64,000 nt of DNA. It comes from Actinomadura meyerae (lineage in GTDB: Bacteria > Actinomycetota > Actinomycetes > Streptosporangiales > Streptosporangiaceae). Under the pieces are notes generated by a model. That model saw only the letters and a program-made list of their open reading frames with translations. It was not told the DNA's origin and did no database searches. Made by a program: the position numbers and the translations under genes. Shown here one piece after another: positions 52,584 through 61,424 of the stretch (position 1 is the first letter of the stretch; each line of letters starts with the position of its first letter). The stretch is taken from NCBI RefSeq assembly GCF_900188445.1, contig NZ_FZOR01000008.1, forward strand, positions 165,269 to 229,268, in the 5' to 3' direction.

Positions 52584-52805
52584 GTGATGTGGGTCGCGGT
52601 GTCGGTGTCGCTGGGCTTCGCCGGTCTGGCCGTGCTCGCCTGGTGCGCGTTCAAGGTGTGGCTCGGCGTGCGGCGTTTCGGTCGTGAACTGGAGCGCACG
52701 AGGCGGCGGCTGGAACCCAAACGGTCGGCGCTGCGCGATGAACTCTCCCGCCTCGACGAATCCCGGTCGTCACAAACGTCCGGCGAGGGCGTACGATCTG
52801 CGTGA
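52584..52805 (+). CDS. Small single-span membrane protein upstream of tatA
   Basis: 73 residues from GTG 52584. One N-terminal membrane helix ('[25 protein letters not shown]', in parts) precedes a basic/acidic cytoplasmic coiled-coil-like segment ('[29 protein letters not shown]', in parts). The size and layout recall a TatB-like or helper protein, but the Glu/Pro signatures of Tat proteins are absent. It ends 25 nt before tatA and shares its transcript. Confidence 0.75.
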   Translation: MMWVAVSVSLGFAGLAVLAWCAFKVWLGVRRFGRELERTRRRLEPKRSALRDELSRLDESRSSQTSGEGVRSA

Positions 52806-52830
52806 GTGCCGTCTGCTGAAGAGGATTGCC

Positions 52831-53199
52831 ATGCCGAACATCGGGACTCCCGAACTGCTCATCATCCTGCTGGTCGTCGTGCTGATCTTCGGTTCGGCGA
52901 AGCTGCCGCAGCTCGCGAGGTCGCTGGGCAAGTCGGCGCGGATCCTGAAGGCGGAGACCAAGGGCCTGCGCGAGGACGACGACGCCCCCGCCGAGCAGCC
53001 GGCGCAGCCGGCCCAGGCCGCGTCGCAGGGTGAGGCGGACGCGCGCGAGCGGGCGGCTCGGCTGCGCGAGGAGGCCGCCCGGCTGGAGCGCGAGGCCGCG
53101 GCCGCCGAGACCGGGCAGCGCCCGCGCGGCGCGATCGCCTCGGGTGAGCCGATCCAGGGCGTGCCGGTGTCGGACCCCGACCGGCTCCGCCAGGGCTGA
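52831..53199 (+). CDS. tatA: Sec-independent protein translocase subunit TatA
   Basis: 122 residues from ATG 52831 (GAGGA upstream). The short N-terminal membrane helix starts with the conserved Glu ('[30 protein letters not shown]', in parts), with the FG-x-x-K-L-P hinge and an amphipathic helix. The tail is Glu/Ala-rich. It polymerises to form the twin-arginine export pore together with TatC. Confidence 0.95.
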   Translation: MPNIGTPELLIILLVVVLIFGSAKLPQLARSLGKSARILKAETKGLREDDDAPAEQPAQPAQAASQGEADARERAARLREEAARLEREAAAAETGQRPRGAIASGEPIQGVPVSDPDRLRQG

Positions 53200-53239
53200 C
53201 GGCCGCCGCGACGATCCGCTCCGCCCCCGAGCGTCCTGA

Positions 53240-54109
53240 ATGCCCGCGATGAAGCTGAACAGGCGTGAAGCCCCCGACGGCCGCATGCCGCTCATGGACC
53301 ACCTCCGTGAGCTGCGCAACCGGTTGATCAAGGCGATCCTGGCCTTCGTGGTCGGCGCGATCGCCGGCTGGCTGCTGTTCGACCCGGTCTGGGACTTCCT
53401 CAAGCAGCCGTACTGCTCGCTGCCGCAGTCCCACGTGGTCGACAAGGACCAGTGCTCCCTGTTCGTCAACGGGATCTTCTCCTCGTTCTTCCTGAAGCTG
53501 AAGATCTCCTGCATCATCGGCGCGGTGGTGTCCGCGCCCGTGTGGCTGTACCAGATGTGGGCGTTCATCGCGCCGGGGCTGTACCAGCGCGAGCGCCGCT
53601 GGACGTACGTGTTCCTGGCCGCGGCGGTCCCGCTGTTCTTCGTCGGCACCGGCCTGGCGTACCTGACGGTCGACAAGGGCCTGGCGATCTTCCTGGGTTT
53701 CGTCGCCGACGACGTCAAACCGCTGATCACCGTGGACAGCTACCTCGGCTACGTGCTGACGATGCTGCTGGTGTTCGGGCTGACGTTCGAGCTCCCGCTG
53801 TTCGTGGTGGTGCTGAACCTGGCGGGGGTGCTGAGCTCGTCGCGGATCCGCCGGTCGCAGCGGCTCATCCTGTTCGGGATCTTCGTGTTCGCGGCGGTCG
53901 CGACGCCGAGCGCGGACCCGTTCACGATGCTGGCGCTGGCGCTGCCGACGGTGCTGCTGTTCGAGGTCGCCGCGCTGCTGGCGTTCCTGAACGACCGCCG
54001 CCGCGCCAACCGGCCCGACCCGTACGCGGGCCTGGCCGACGACGAGGCGTCCCCGCTGGACCTCGAGGCGATCGACGCCGAACTGGAGAAGGGCGAGCGG
54101 GCCCGCTGA
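53240..54109 (+). CDS. tatC: Sec-independent protein translocase subunit TatC
   Basis: 289 residues from ATG 53240. N-terminal 'MPLMDHLRELRNRLIKA' is the conserved TatC cytoplasmic start that reads the RR signal. Six membrane helices follow, including 'FELPLFVVVLNLAGV' with the conserved Glu, and 'ATPSADPFTMLALALP'. It has a long charged C-terminus. It receives folded, cofactor-containing proteins with twin-arginine signals. The tatA-tatC-helicase order after pafBC is standard in actinobacteria. Confidence 0.96.
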   Translation: MPAMKLNRREAPDGRMPLMDHLRELRNRLIKAILAFVVGAIAGWLLFDPVWDFLKQPYCSLPQSHVVDKDQCSLFVNGIFSSFFLKLKISCIIGAVVSAPVWLYQMWAFIAPGLYQRERRWTYVFLAAAVPLFFVGTGLAYLTVDKGLAIFLGFVADDVKPLITVDSYLGYVLTMLLVFGLTFELPLFVVVLNLAGVLSSSRIRRSQRLILFGIFVFAAVATPSADPFTMLALALPTVLLFEVAALLAFLNDRRRANRPDPYAGLADDEASPLDLEAIDAELEKGERAR

Positions 54110-54134
54110 TTGGGTATCGGGCCGGTCGAAACCG

Positions 54135-54140
54135 TAGGCT
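54135..54140 (+). promoter_or_regulatory. -10 element of a leaderless promoter (HelY-type helicase)
   Basis: TAGGCT ends 6 nt before ATG 54147. Confidence 0.5.
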
Positions 54141-54146
54141 CGAAGT

Positions 54147-56915
54147 ATGACCACCCCCGACACGACGTCGGCCGAGCAGTCCCCGGCCCAGCGCTACGCG
54201 GCCTACCGCAGGCGCACCGCGGGGCAGGGCCCCGCCCTGCTGGACTTCCGCACCCTGTACGACTTCGAGCTGGACCGGTTCCAGCTGGAGGCGTGCCAGG
54301 CGCTGGAGGACGGCAGCGGCGTCCTGGTCGCCGCGCCCACCGGTTCGGGCAAGACCGTGGTGGGGGAGTTCGCCGTCCACCTGGCGCTGACCGGCGGCAC
54401 CAAGTGCTTCTACACCACGCCGATCAAGGCGCTGTCGAACCAGAAGTACGCCGACCTCGTCCGCCGGTACGGGCCGGAGAAGGTGGGGCTGCTGACCGGC
54501 GATAACAGCGTGAACGGCGAGGCGCCGATCGTCGTGATGACGACCGAGGTGCTGCGGAACATGCTGTACGCGGGGTCGCAGACCCTGGCGGGGCTGGCGT
54601 TCGTGGTGATGGACGAGGTGCACTACCTCGCCGACCGGTTCCGCGGCGCCGTCTGGGAAGAGGTCATCATCCACGTGCCGGACTCGGTGCGGATCGTGGC
54701 GCTGTCGGCGACGGTGTCCAACGCCGAGGAGTTCGGCGAGTGGCTGCACGAGGTCCGCGGCGACACCGCCGTGATCGTGGACGAGCACCGGCCCGTCCCG
54801 CTGTTCCAGCACATGCTCGTCGGCACCCGCCTGTACGACCTGTTCGTCGACACCGGCAAGGGCGGGGACCGGCAGGCCCGGCTGAACCCGCAGCTGACCC
54901 GGATGGCGGTGGAGGAGGTCCGCCGCGCGAAGGTCAACCAGGGCCGCCGCACCGGGCGGCGGCGGGCGCCGCGCCCGCAGCGGTTCCGGCCGCCGGCCCG
55001 CCCGGACGTGATCGAGCGGCTGGAGCGCGCCGGGCTGCTCCCGGCGATCACCTTCATCTTCTCCCGCGCGGGCTGCGACGCCGCGGTGCTGCAGTGCCTG
55101 CACGCGGGGATCCGGCTGACCTCCAAGGAGGAGGCGGAGGAGATCCGCGCGCACGCCGAGCTGCGCACCGCCGACATCGCCCCGGAGGACCTGCGGATCC
55201 TCGGGTTCGGCGACTTCCTGGCCGCGCTGGAGCGCGGCGTCGCCGCCCACCACGCCGGGATGCTGCCGACGTTCAAGGAGATCGTCGAGGAGCTGTTCAC
55301 CCGCGGGCTGATCAAGGCGGTGTTCGCGACGGAGACGCTGGCGCTCGGCATCAACATGCCGGCCCGCACCGTGGTGATCGAGAAGCTCGACAAGTGGAAC
55401 GGCGAGGCGCACGTCGACCTGACGCCCGGCGAGTACACGCAGCTGACGGGCCGGGCCGGGCGGCGCGGCATCGACGTGGAGGGCCACGCCGTGGTGGTGT
55501 GGGGCCCGAACGTGGAGCCGGCGTCGGTCGCGGGCCTCGCCGGCACCCGCACCTACCCGCTGAACTCCAGCTTCCGGCCGTCCTACAACATGGCGGTGAA
55601 CCTGGTCGGCGCGGTCGGGATCGAGCGGGCCCGGACGCTGCTGGAGGAGTCGTTCGCGCAGTTCCAGGCCGACCGGGCCGTGGTCGGGCTGGCCCGGCAG
55701 GTCCGCAAGAACGAGGAGGCGCTGGAGGGGTACGCGGAGGCCGCCCAGTGCCACCTGGGCGACTTCATGGAGTACGCGGCGATGCGGCGGCGGCTGTCGG
55801 ACCGGGAGGCGGAGCTGTCGCGGGAGCGGTCGTCGGCGCGGCGCGCCGAGGCGGCGAAGTCGCTGGAGCGGCTGCGGCCCGGCGACGTGATCCTGGTGCC
55901 GTCGGGGCGGCGGTCGGGCCTCGCCGTCGTCCTGGACCCGGGGGTGGGGCGCCGCTCGGACGGCCCGGCCCCGCTGGTGCTGACGGTGAACCGGTCGGTG
56001 CAGCGGCTGTCGGTGCAGGACTTCCCCCGCGCGGTGGAGCCCGTCGACCGGATCCGCGTCCCGAAGTCGTTCAGCCCCCGCAACCCGCAGGACCGCCGCG
56101 ACCTGGCGTCGACGCTGCGCAACCGGGTGCCCGACGACGTGCGGGAGCGCAAGCGGACCCGGGGCGACTCGGCCGCGGCCGAGGACGCCGAGGTGACCCG
56201 TTTGCGCGCCGAGCTGCGCCGCCACCCCGTGCACGGCTGCGACCAGCGCGAGGACCACGCCCGCTGGGCGGAGCGGTACCACCGGCTGGACCGGGAGACC
56301 GAGCAGCTGCGGCGCCGGGTGGAGGGCCGCTCCCAGGTGATCGCGCGGACGTTCGACCGGGTGTGCGCGGTGCTGCAGCAGCTCGGGTACCTCGACGGCG
56401 ACGCCGTCACCGACGCGGGCCGCCGCCTCGGCCGGATCTACAACGAGCTCGACCTGCTGACCGCCGAGTCCCTGCGCGAGGGCCTGTGGGACAAGCTCGG
56501 CCACGCCGAGCTGGCGGCGTGCGTGTCGGCGCTGGTGTACGAGTCGCGGCAGCCCGACGACGCGGCGCCGCCGCGCACGCCGGGCGGCGCCGCGCAGGAG
56601 GCCCTCGCGGCGATGGTGCGGCTGTGGGGGGAGCTGGACGCGGTCGAGCGCGACAACCGGGTGTCGTTCCTGCGGGAGCCCGACCTGGGGTTCGCGTGGA
56701 CGGCGTACCGGTGGGCCAAGGGCGACGACCTGGACGAGGTGCTGCTGGAGAGCGACCTGACCGCGGGCGACTTCGTCCGCGCGGTCAAGCAGCTGCTGGA
56801 CCTGCTCGGCCAGATCGTCGACGCGGCGCCGGAGAACAGCCACCTGCGCAAGACGGCGCGGCGGGCGATGGACGCGATGCGCCGCGGCGTCGTGGCGTAC
56901 TCGTCCGTAGCCTGA
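54147..56915 (+). CDS. DEAD/DEAH-box RNA helicase, Ski2/HelY type
   Basis: 922 residues. SF2 motifs: Q-like 'FELDRFQLEACQAL', Walker A 'APTGSGKT' at 63-70, motif Ib 'TPIKALSNQK', Walker B 'MDEVHYL', motif III 'ALSATVSN', motif V 'ATETLALGINMPARTV', motif VI 'QLTGRAGRRGID'. Residues 570-660 hold a beta-rich arch-like insertion and the C-terminal 180 a DSHCT helical domain, as in Ski2/Mtr4. It probably remodels structured RNA in decay or processing. It is the last gene of the pafBC-tat cluster and has its own leaderless promoter. Confidence 0.94.
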   Translation: MTTPDTTSAEQSPAQRYAAYRRRTAGQGPALLDFRTLYDFELDRFQLEACQALEDGSGVLVAAPTGSGKTVVGEFAVHLALTGGTKCFYTTPIKALSNQKYADLVRRYGPEKVGLLTGDNSVNGEAPIVVMTTEVLRNMLYAGSQTLAGLAFVVMDEVHYLADRFRGAVWEEVIIHVPDSVRIVALSATVSNAEEFGEWLHEVRGDTAVIVDEHRPVPLFQHMLVGTRLYDLFVDTGKGGDRQARLNPQLTRMAVEEVRRAKVNQGRRTGRRRAPRPQRFRPPARPDVIERLERAGLLPAITFIFSRAGCDAAVLQCLHAGIRLTSKEEAEEIRAHAELRTADIAPEDLRILGFGDFLAALERGVAAHHAGMLPTFKEIVEELFTRGLIKAVFATETLALGINMPARTVVIEKLDKWNGEAHVDLTPGEYTQLTGRAGRRGIDVEGHAVVVWGPNVEPASVAGLAGTRTYPLNSSFRPSYNMAVNLVGAVGIERARTLLEESFAQFQADRAVVGLARQVRKNEEALEGYAEAAQCHLGDFMEYAAMRRRLSDREAELSRERSSARRAEAAKSLERLRPGDVILVPSGRRSGLAVVLDPGVGRRSDGPAPLVLTVNRSVQRLSVQDFPRAVEPVDRIRVPKSFSPRNPQDRRDLASTLRNRVPDDVRERKRTRGDSAAAEDAEVTRLRAELRRHPVHGCDQREDHARWAERYHRLDRETEQLRRRVEGRSQVIARTFDRVCAVLQQLGYLDGDAVTDAGRRLGRIYNELDLLTAESLREGLWDKLGHAELAACVSALVYESRQPDDAAPPRTPGGAAQEALAAMVRLWGELDAVERDNRVSFLREPDLGFAWTAYRWAKGDDLDEVLLESDLTAGDFVRAVKQLLDLLGQIVDAAPENSHLRKTARRAMDAMRRGVVAYSSVA

Positions 56916-56943
56916 CAGGCCGCCCGGTTCCCGGCCCGCGGGG

Positions 56944-57801
56944 TCAGGGGCGGCCGTCGCGGCGGCGGGCGCGGCGGGCCGAGAGGGTGCGGTTCACGCG
57001 GTGGGCGGCCAGGCGGACCAGGAGCGGCTGCGGCGGGCGCCGCACCACGCCCGGCGTGACCCGGTGCACGGCGGAGGCGGTGCCGAGCAGCAGCGCGGCG
57101 GCGCGGCGCCGGCCCGGCGTCCACGGCAGCCCGTACTGCTCGCGCAGCGGCTCGGGCAGCATCGCCGCGGTGACGAGCCGGAACACCGCCAGGGCGGGGA
57201 ACAGGGCGCGCAGCCTGCGGGGCCACAGCACGGCGGCGGCGACCTCGCGGGCGGTGTCGGTGACCTCCAGCGAGGCGAGCGTGGCGGCCGTGTACGCGCG
57301 GAACGCGGCGAGGTCGGCGGGCTGGGCGTCCAGCGGGCAGCCGAGGACCTCGGCGACGATGCGGGCCTGCCGGTAGTACTCCTCGGGCAGGCCGTCGTCG
57401 CGGGGCCGCATGAGGGTCTCGTGGACGTACAGGGCCGAGTCGATGAGGGTGGCGTTGACCCACAGCTGCAGGCCGGGGTCGTTGCCGGAGTAGCCCTCGC
57501 CGCGGACGGCGCCGTGGATGCCGCGGACCTTCGCGGCGATCCGGCCGACCTGCTCGGGCGTCCCGAACGTGGTGATCAGCAGGAAGTCCAGGGTGCCGAA
57601 CAGGCGGGCGAGGGGCCGGTCGGCGAAGTCGCTGTGCTCGGCGACGCCGGCGGCCACGGCCGGGTGGGCGAGCTGCATGAGCAGGGCCCGGCCGGCGGCG
57701 AGGCCCACCAGGGGCTCGGCGGCGAGCGCGCGGAGCGTGTCGCGGTCGGCGAGCCGCTCGGCCAGCAGGTCGGGCGCGGGGATCGGGGGTGTGGCGGGCA
57801 A
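56944..57801 (-). CDS. DUF2236 (MpaB-type oxygenase) family protein
   Basis: 285 residues from TTG 57801, which has GGGAGG 5 nt upstream; a GTG at 57846 with no ribosome site would add 15. It carries the DUF2236 pattern: 'GRALLMQLAHPAVAAGVAEHSDF' (in parts), 'RIAAKVRGIHGAVRGEGYSGNDPGLQLWVNATLIDSALY' (in parts, with conserved His), and 'MLPEPLREQYGLPWTPGRR'. The family includes the latex oxygenase-like and mycophenolic-acid MpaB-like proteins, thought to bind heme or a metal. A perfect palindrome lies just upstream, so a TetR-type repressor is likely. Confidence 0.85.
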   Translation of the reverse strand: MPATPPIPAPDLLAERLADRDTLRALAAEPLVGLAAGRALLMQLAHPAVAAGVAEHSDFADRPLARLFGTLDFLLITTFGTPEQVGRIAAKVRGIHGAVRGEGYSGNDPGLQLWVNATLIDSALYVHETLMRPRDDGLPEEYYRQARIVAEVLGCPLDAQPADLAAFRAYTAATLASLEVTDTAREVAAAVLWPRRLRALFPALAVFRLVTAAMLPEPLREQYGLPWTPGRRRAAALLLGTASAVHRVTPGVVRRPPQPLLVRLAAHRVNRTLSARRARRRDGRP

Positions 57802-57847
57802 GCGTGCCTCCCGAGCGGTCGGGTCGTGCCCGCCATCCTCCCGCACC

Positions 57848-57866
57848 TATTGACGACCGGTCAATA
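57848..57866. promoter_or_regulatory. TetR-type operator palindrome upstream of the DUF2236 gene
   Basis: TATTGAC-GACCG-GTCAATA, perfect 7-bp arms with a 5-bp centre, in the gap between divergent DUF2236 and ABC genes. It is a classic TTGAC-N5-GTCAA repressor site; the cognate regulator is not adjacent. Confidence 0.65.
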
Positions 57867-58013
57867 AGCCCGGGGCGGCGCGAGCCGCAGCCGCGGGGGG
57901 ACCCTACCCAGGTCGGAGGCGGTTCCGCACTCCGGAGGATCCGCCCGCCGCGCCGGACGCGCTAATGTGACGGTGATCACCAAGACCGCCGCCGAACCGA
58001 CCGGGACGTGTGA

Positions 58014-58991
58014 ATGATCGAGGCGGAGAACCTCACCAAACGCTACGGCGACAAGACCGCCGTGGACGACCTGTCCTTCACGGTCGTCCCCGGCCGGGTG
58101 ACCGGCTTCCTCGGCCCGAACGGGGCGGGCAAGTCGACCACGATGCGGCTGCTGCTCGGCCTGGACCGGCCCGACCGCGGCGACGCCCGCATCCACGGCC
58201 GCCACTACCGCGACCTGCACGCGCCCCTGCGCGTGGTCGGCGCGCTGCTGGAGGCGCGGGCCGTGCACACCGGCCGCAGCGCCTACAACCACCTGCTGTG
58301 CCTGGCGCAGACGCAGGGCATCGGCCGCAGGCGCGTCGACGAGGTCATCGACCTGGTCGGGCTGGCCGGGCCCGCCCGCAAGCGCGCCGGCGGGTTCTCC
58401 CTCGGCATGGGGCAGCGGCTCGGCATCGCCGCCGCGCTGCTCGGCGACCCGTCCGTGCTGATCCTGGACGAGCCCGTCAACGGCCTGGACCCCGAGGGCA
58501 TCGTGTGGATCCGCACGCTGATGCAGCGGCTCGCCGCCGAGGGCCGGACGGTGTTCGTCTCCAGCCACCTGATGAACGAGATGGCCGTCACCGCCGAGCA
58601 CCTCATCGTCATCGGCCGCGGCCGGCTGATCGCCGACTGCTCCACCGAGGAGTTCATCGAGCGCAGCACCCACAAGGCGGTGGTCGTGCGCAGCCCCGAC
58701 GCCGAGCGGCTCGCCGCCGTCGTCTCCGCCGAGGGCGGCAAGGCCGAGCCGGGCGGCGAGGGCCTGCTCACCGTCACCCACATGGAGGCGCCCCGCGTGG
58801 GCGAGCTCGCCGCCGCCGAGGGGATCGTCCTGCACGAGCTGACCCCGACCCGGGGCTCCCTGGAGGCGGCGTTCATGGAACTGACCCGCGACAGCGTCGA
58901 GTACGGCGCGGGCGAGGGCGCCCCCGGCGCCCTCCCGGGCGCCGCGGCCGCGCCCGAGGCCGTCCCGGGCGCAGAGGGAGAGCAGCGATGA
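58014..58991 (+). CDS. ABC transporter ATPase (DrrA-like exporter)
   Basis: 325 residues from ATG 58014. Walker A 'GPNGAGKST', Q-loop in 'VGALLEARAVH', signature 'FSLGMGQRLGIAAAL' (S-L-G-M-G variant common in this group), Walker B 'VLILDEPVNGLD', H-loop 'VSSHLMNEM'. The C-terminal extension of ~100 residues ends in an Ala/Pro/Gly tail. The DrrA/CcmA-like subfamily exports drugs, lipids or peptides. It overlaps the permease gene by 4 nt. Confidence 0.93.
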   Translation: MIEAENLTKRYGDKTAVDDLSFTVVPGRVTGFLGPNGAGKSTTMRLLLGLDRPDRGDARIHGRHYRDLHAPLRVVGALLEARAVHTGRSAYNHLLCLAQTQGIGRRRVDEVIDLVGLAGPARKRAGGFSLGMGQRLGIAAALLGDPSVLILDEPVNGLDPEGIVWIRTLMQRLAAEGRTVFVSSHLMNEMAVTAEHLIVIGRGRLIADCSTEEFIERSTHKAVVVRSPDAERLAAVVSAEGGKAEPGGEGLLTVTHMEAPRVGELAAAEGIVLHELTPTRGSLEAAFMELTRDSVEYGAGEGAPGALPGAAAAPEAVPGAEGEQR

Positions 58992-59833
58992 CCCCGCCCG
59001 CCACCGCCACCGCCGCCGCGCCCCAGGCCGGCCAGCCCGAGTACGCCCGGCCCGGCTTCGGGCGGCTGCTGCTCGCCGAGTGGACGAAGATCCGCACCGT
59101 CCGGTCCACGCTGTGGTCGCTGATCCTGCTGGTCGTCCTCGACCTCGGCTTCACCGCGCTGCTGGTCGGCCTCACCGTCGCGCAGTGGGACAACACCACC
59201 CCGTCCGACCGGGCGCAGATCGCCGCCGACCCGGTCAGCTTCATCCTCGGCAGCGGGTTCTTCCTCAGCCAGCTGGCGATCTGCGTGCTCGGCGTGCTGG
59301 TGATCGCCTCCGAGTACTCCACCGGCATGATCCGCGCCAGCCTGCTCGCGGTGCCGCGGCGGCTGCCGATGCTGTGGGCCAAGGCGACCGTGTTCGCGGC
59401 GGTCGTGCTCGTCCTCGGCATCGCGGTGTCGTTCGGGTCGTTCTTCATCGGCGCGGCGATCAGCGGCGACAAGATCGAGGTGTCCCTCGGCGACGACGGC
59501 GTGCTGCGCGCCGTCATCGGCGGCGGCCTGTACCTGGCGATGCTCGGCCTGTTCGCGCTCGCCGTCGGCGCGATCGTGCGGCACACCGCCGGCGGGATCA
59601 CCGGCGTCATCGGGTTCGTGCTGGTGCTGGCGCCGCTGGCGATGCTGCTGCCCGGCACCGTCGGCGACCACATCCACGCCTACCTGCCCTCGGAGGCGGG
59701 CTCGCTGATCGCCAAGGCGCACCAGGGCCCCGACGACATCCTGTCCCCGTGGCAGGGGTACGGCGTCTTCGCCGCCTGGACGGCCGCGCTCCTCGCCGTC
59801 GCCGCGTACCTGCTCAAGCGCCGGGACGCCTGA
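58988..59833 (+). CDS. ABC-2 type permease
   Basis: 281 residues from ATG 58988 (ATGA overlap). A 35-residue cytoplasmic lead with 'LLLAEWTKIRTVRSTLWSL' (in parts), the standard opening of ABC-2 permeases for 'export' in actinomycetes, is followed by six membrane helices. The partner is the ATPase immediately upstream. The substrate is unknown. A strong terminator follows the gene. Confidence 0.92.
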   Translation: MTPPATATAAAPQAGQPEYARPGFGRLLLAEWTKIRTVRSTLWSLILLVVLDLGFTALLVGLTVAQWDNTTPSDRAQIAADPVSFILGSGFFLSQLAICVLGVLVIASEYSTGMIRASLLAVPRRLPMLWAKATVFAAVVLVLGIAVSFGSFFIGAAISGDKIEVSLGDDGVLRAVIGGGLYLAMLGLFALAVGAIVRHTAGGITGVIGFVLVLAPLAMLLPGTVGDHIHAYLPSEAGSLIAKAHQGPDDILSPWQGYGVFAAWTAALLAVAAYLLKRRDA

Positions 59834-59856
59834 CCGGGTCCCGCGCCGCGCCGCTC

Positions 59857-59902
59857 CCGCCGGCCGCACGCACCTTCCGGGTGCGGGCGGCCGGCGGCTT
59901 TT
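59857..59902 (+). terminator. Rho-independent terminator after the ABC-2 operon
   Basis: ~18-bp GC arms (59857-59874, 59879-59897; one mismatch) around loop TTCC, followed by CTTTTC. Confidence 0.75.
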
Positions 59903-59944
59903 CGCATGCCCCCGGCCCGTTCTCGCGCGCCCCCGACCTGGACT

Positions 59945-59974
59945 GTTGCACGGTGCAACGATCAGGTCTACCGT
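59945..59974 (+). promoter_or_regulatory. tetR promoter with overlapping operator
   Basis: The palindrome GTTGCAC-G-GTGCAAC (59945-59959) contains the -35 TTGCAC (59946-59951). The -10 TACCGT (59969-59974) follows at 17 bp. Binding of the TetR protein here would block its own operon. Confidence 0.7.
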
Positions 59975-60016
59975 GTTGGTCAGTTGCTTAAAGCGAGTGA
60001 CCAAGGAGTGGGGGCG

Positions 60017-60676
60017 ATGGCGGACGGCGGAACGCCGACCCGGATCCGGCTGCTGGAGGCGGCCGTCGCGGTGATGGCCGAGGGCGGCTGGGCCGCGGTG
60101 ACCTCCCGGGCCGTGGCCGACCGGGCGCAGGCCAACAACGCGCTCGTGCACTACTACTTCGGGTCCGTGGACGCCCTGCGGCGGGCCGCGGTCCTGCACG
60201 CGGTGGAGCAGGAGCTGGAGGGCCCGGTCGAGGCGATCCTGCGCGCCGAGGACACCCTCGCCGGGGTCGCCGAGGCGGTGCGCGCGCTGGTGGACCGCGG
60301 CGCCGGCACCGCCGGGCAGCGGGTGATGGTCGAGGCGATGCTGCACGGCGTCCGCGACGAGGAGCTGCGCGCCGAGACCGAGCGGCAGATCCGGATGTTC
60401 CGCGACCTGCTGGCGGCCCGGCTCGCCGAGGACCGGAAGGCCGGGGCGCTGCGCCCCGACGCCGACCCCCGCGGCCTCGCCGTGGCGATCGCGGCCCTGC
60501 TGGACGGGCTGCTCATGCACGTGCTGATCGACCCCGGGACCGAGGCCGGCGACGCGGCGGCCGGGCTGCTGGCCCTGCTGCGCCCGCCCGGCACCGGGCC
60601 CGGCCCGGCACCCGGCCCAGAGCCCGGGCGCGCCGACCAAGACGGAGGAGACGAGGATGACGCGACACGGCAGTGA
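60017..60676 (+). CDS. TetR-family transcriptional regulator
   Basis: 219 residues from ATG 60017 with AAGGAG upstream. The N-terminal HTH is 'TRIRLLEAAVAVMAEGGWAAVTSRAVADRAQANNALVHYYFGSVDAL' (in parts), close to the 'NALVHYYF' recognition helix of PfmR-like and drug-responsive TetR proteins. The C-terminal ligand domain is helical. The last 25 residues are Pro/Gly-rich and overlap the ABC ATPase start by 20 bp. It presumably represses the operon tetR-ATPase-FtsX until it binds the exported compound. Confidence 0.94.
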   Translation: MADGGTPTRIRLLEAAVAVMAEGGWAAVTSRAVADRAQANNALVHYYFGSVDALRRAAVLHAVEQELEGPVEAILRAEDTLAGVAEAVRALVDRGAGTAGQRVMVEAMLHGVRDEELRAETERQIRMFRDLLAARLAEDRKAGALRPDADPRGLAVAIAALLDGLLMHVLIDPGTEAGDAAAGLLALLRPPGTGPGPAPGPEPGRADQDGGDEDDATRQ

Positions 60677-61424
60677 GCCGGCCCCCGCCGGCGCGGCCGG
60701 GACCGCGCGGGCGGACGCCCTGCCGGCGGTCCAGCTGCGCGGCGCCGGCAAGACCTACGGGACGGGGCACGCCGCCGTCCACGCGCTGCGCGACGCGGAC
60801 CTGGAGGTGCGGCGCGGCGAGTTCGCCGTGCTGCTCGGCCCGTCCGGGTCCGGCAAGACGACCCTGCTCAACCTGATCGGCGGGATCGAGCCCGCCACCG
60901 CGGGCGAGGTCTCCGCCGGCGGCCGCGACATCTCCCGGCTCGGCGAGGACGGCCGCACCGCCTACCGGCGCGACACCGTCGGGTTCGTGTTCCAGTTCTT
61001 CAACCTCGTCCCGTCGCTGACCGCCCTGGAGAACGTCCGGCTGGTCGCCGAGCTGACCGGCCGCGGCGACCGCGCGCGGGCCGAGGCCGCGCTCGCCGCC
61101 GTCGGCCTCGCCGACCGCGCCGGGCACTTCCCCGCACAGCTGTCGGGCGGCGAGCAGCAGCGCGTCGCGATCGCCCGCGCCATCGCCAAGGACCCCGAGC
61201 TGCTGCTGTGCGACGAGCCGACCGGCGCCCTCGACCTGGAGACCGGCCGCGGCGTCCTGCGCGTCCTGAAGGACCTCAACGCCGAGGGGCGGACCGTCCT
61301 CGTCGTCACCCACAACGCCGCCATCGCCGCGATCGCGCACCGCGTGGTGCGGATGCGCTCCGGCCGCATCGTCGAGGTCACCGCCAACGCCGCGCCCGCC
61401 GGCGCCGGCGAGGTGACGTGGTGA
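60657..61424 (+). CDS. ABC transporter ATPase (MacB/LolD type)
   Basis: 255 residues from ATG 60657 with GGAGG upstream, overlapping the tetR 3' end. Walker A 'GPSGSGKTT', Q-loop 'FVFQFFNLVPSLTA', signature 'LSGGEQQRVAIARAI', Walker B 'LLLCDEPTGALD', H-loop 'VTHNAAIAAIAH'. It partners the FtsX-type permease that overlaps it by GTGA. Confidence 0.94.
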   Translation: MTRHGSEPAPAGAAGTARADALPAVQLRGAGKTYGTGHAAVHALRDADLEVRRGEFAVLLGPSGSGKTTLLNLIGGIEPATAGEVSAGGRDISRLGEDGRTAYRRDTVGFVFQFFNLVPSLTALENVRLVAELTGRGDRARAEAALAAVGLADRAGHFPAQLSGGEQQRVAIARAIAKDPELLLCDEPTGALDLETGRGVLRVLKDLNAEGRTVLVVTHNAAIAAIAHRVVRMRSGRIVEVTANAAPAGAGEVTW

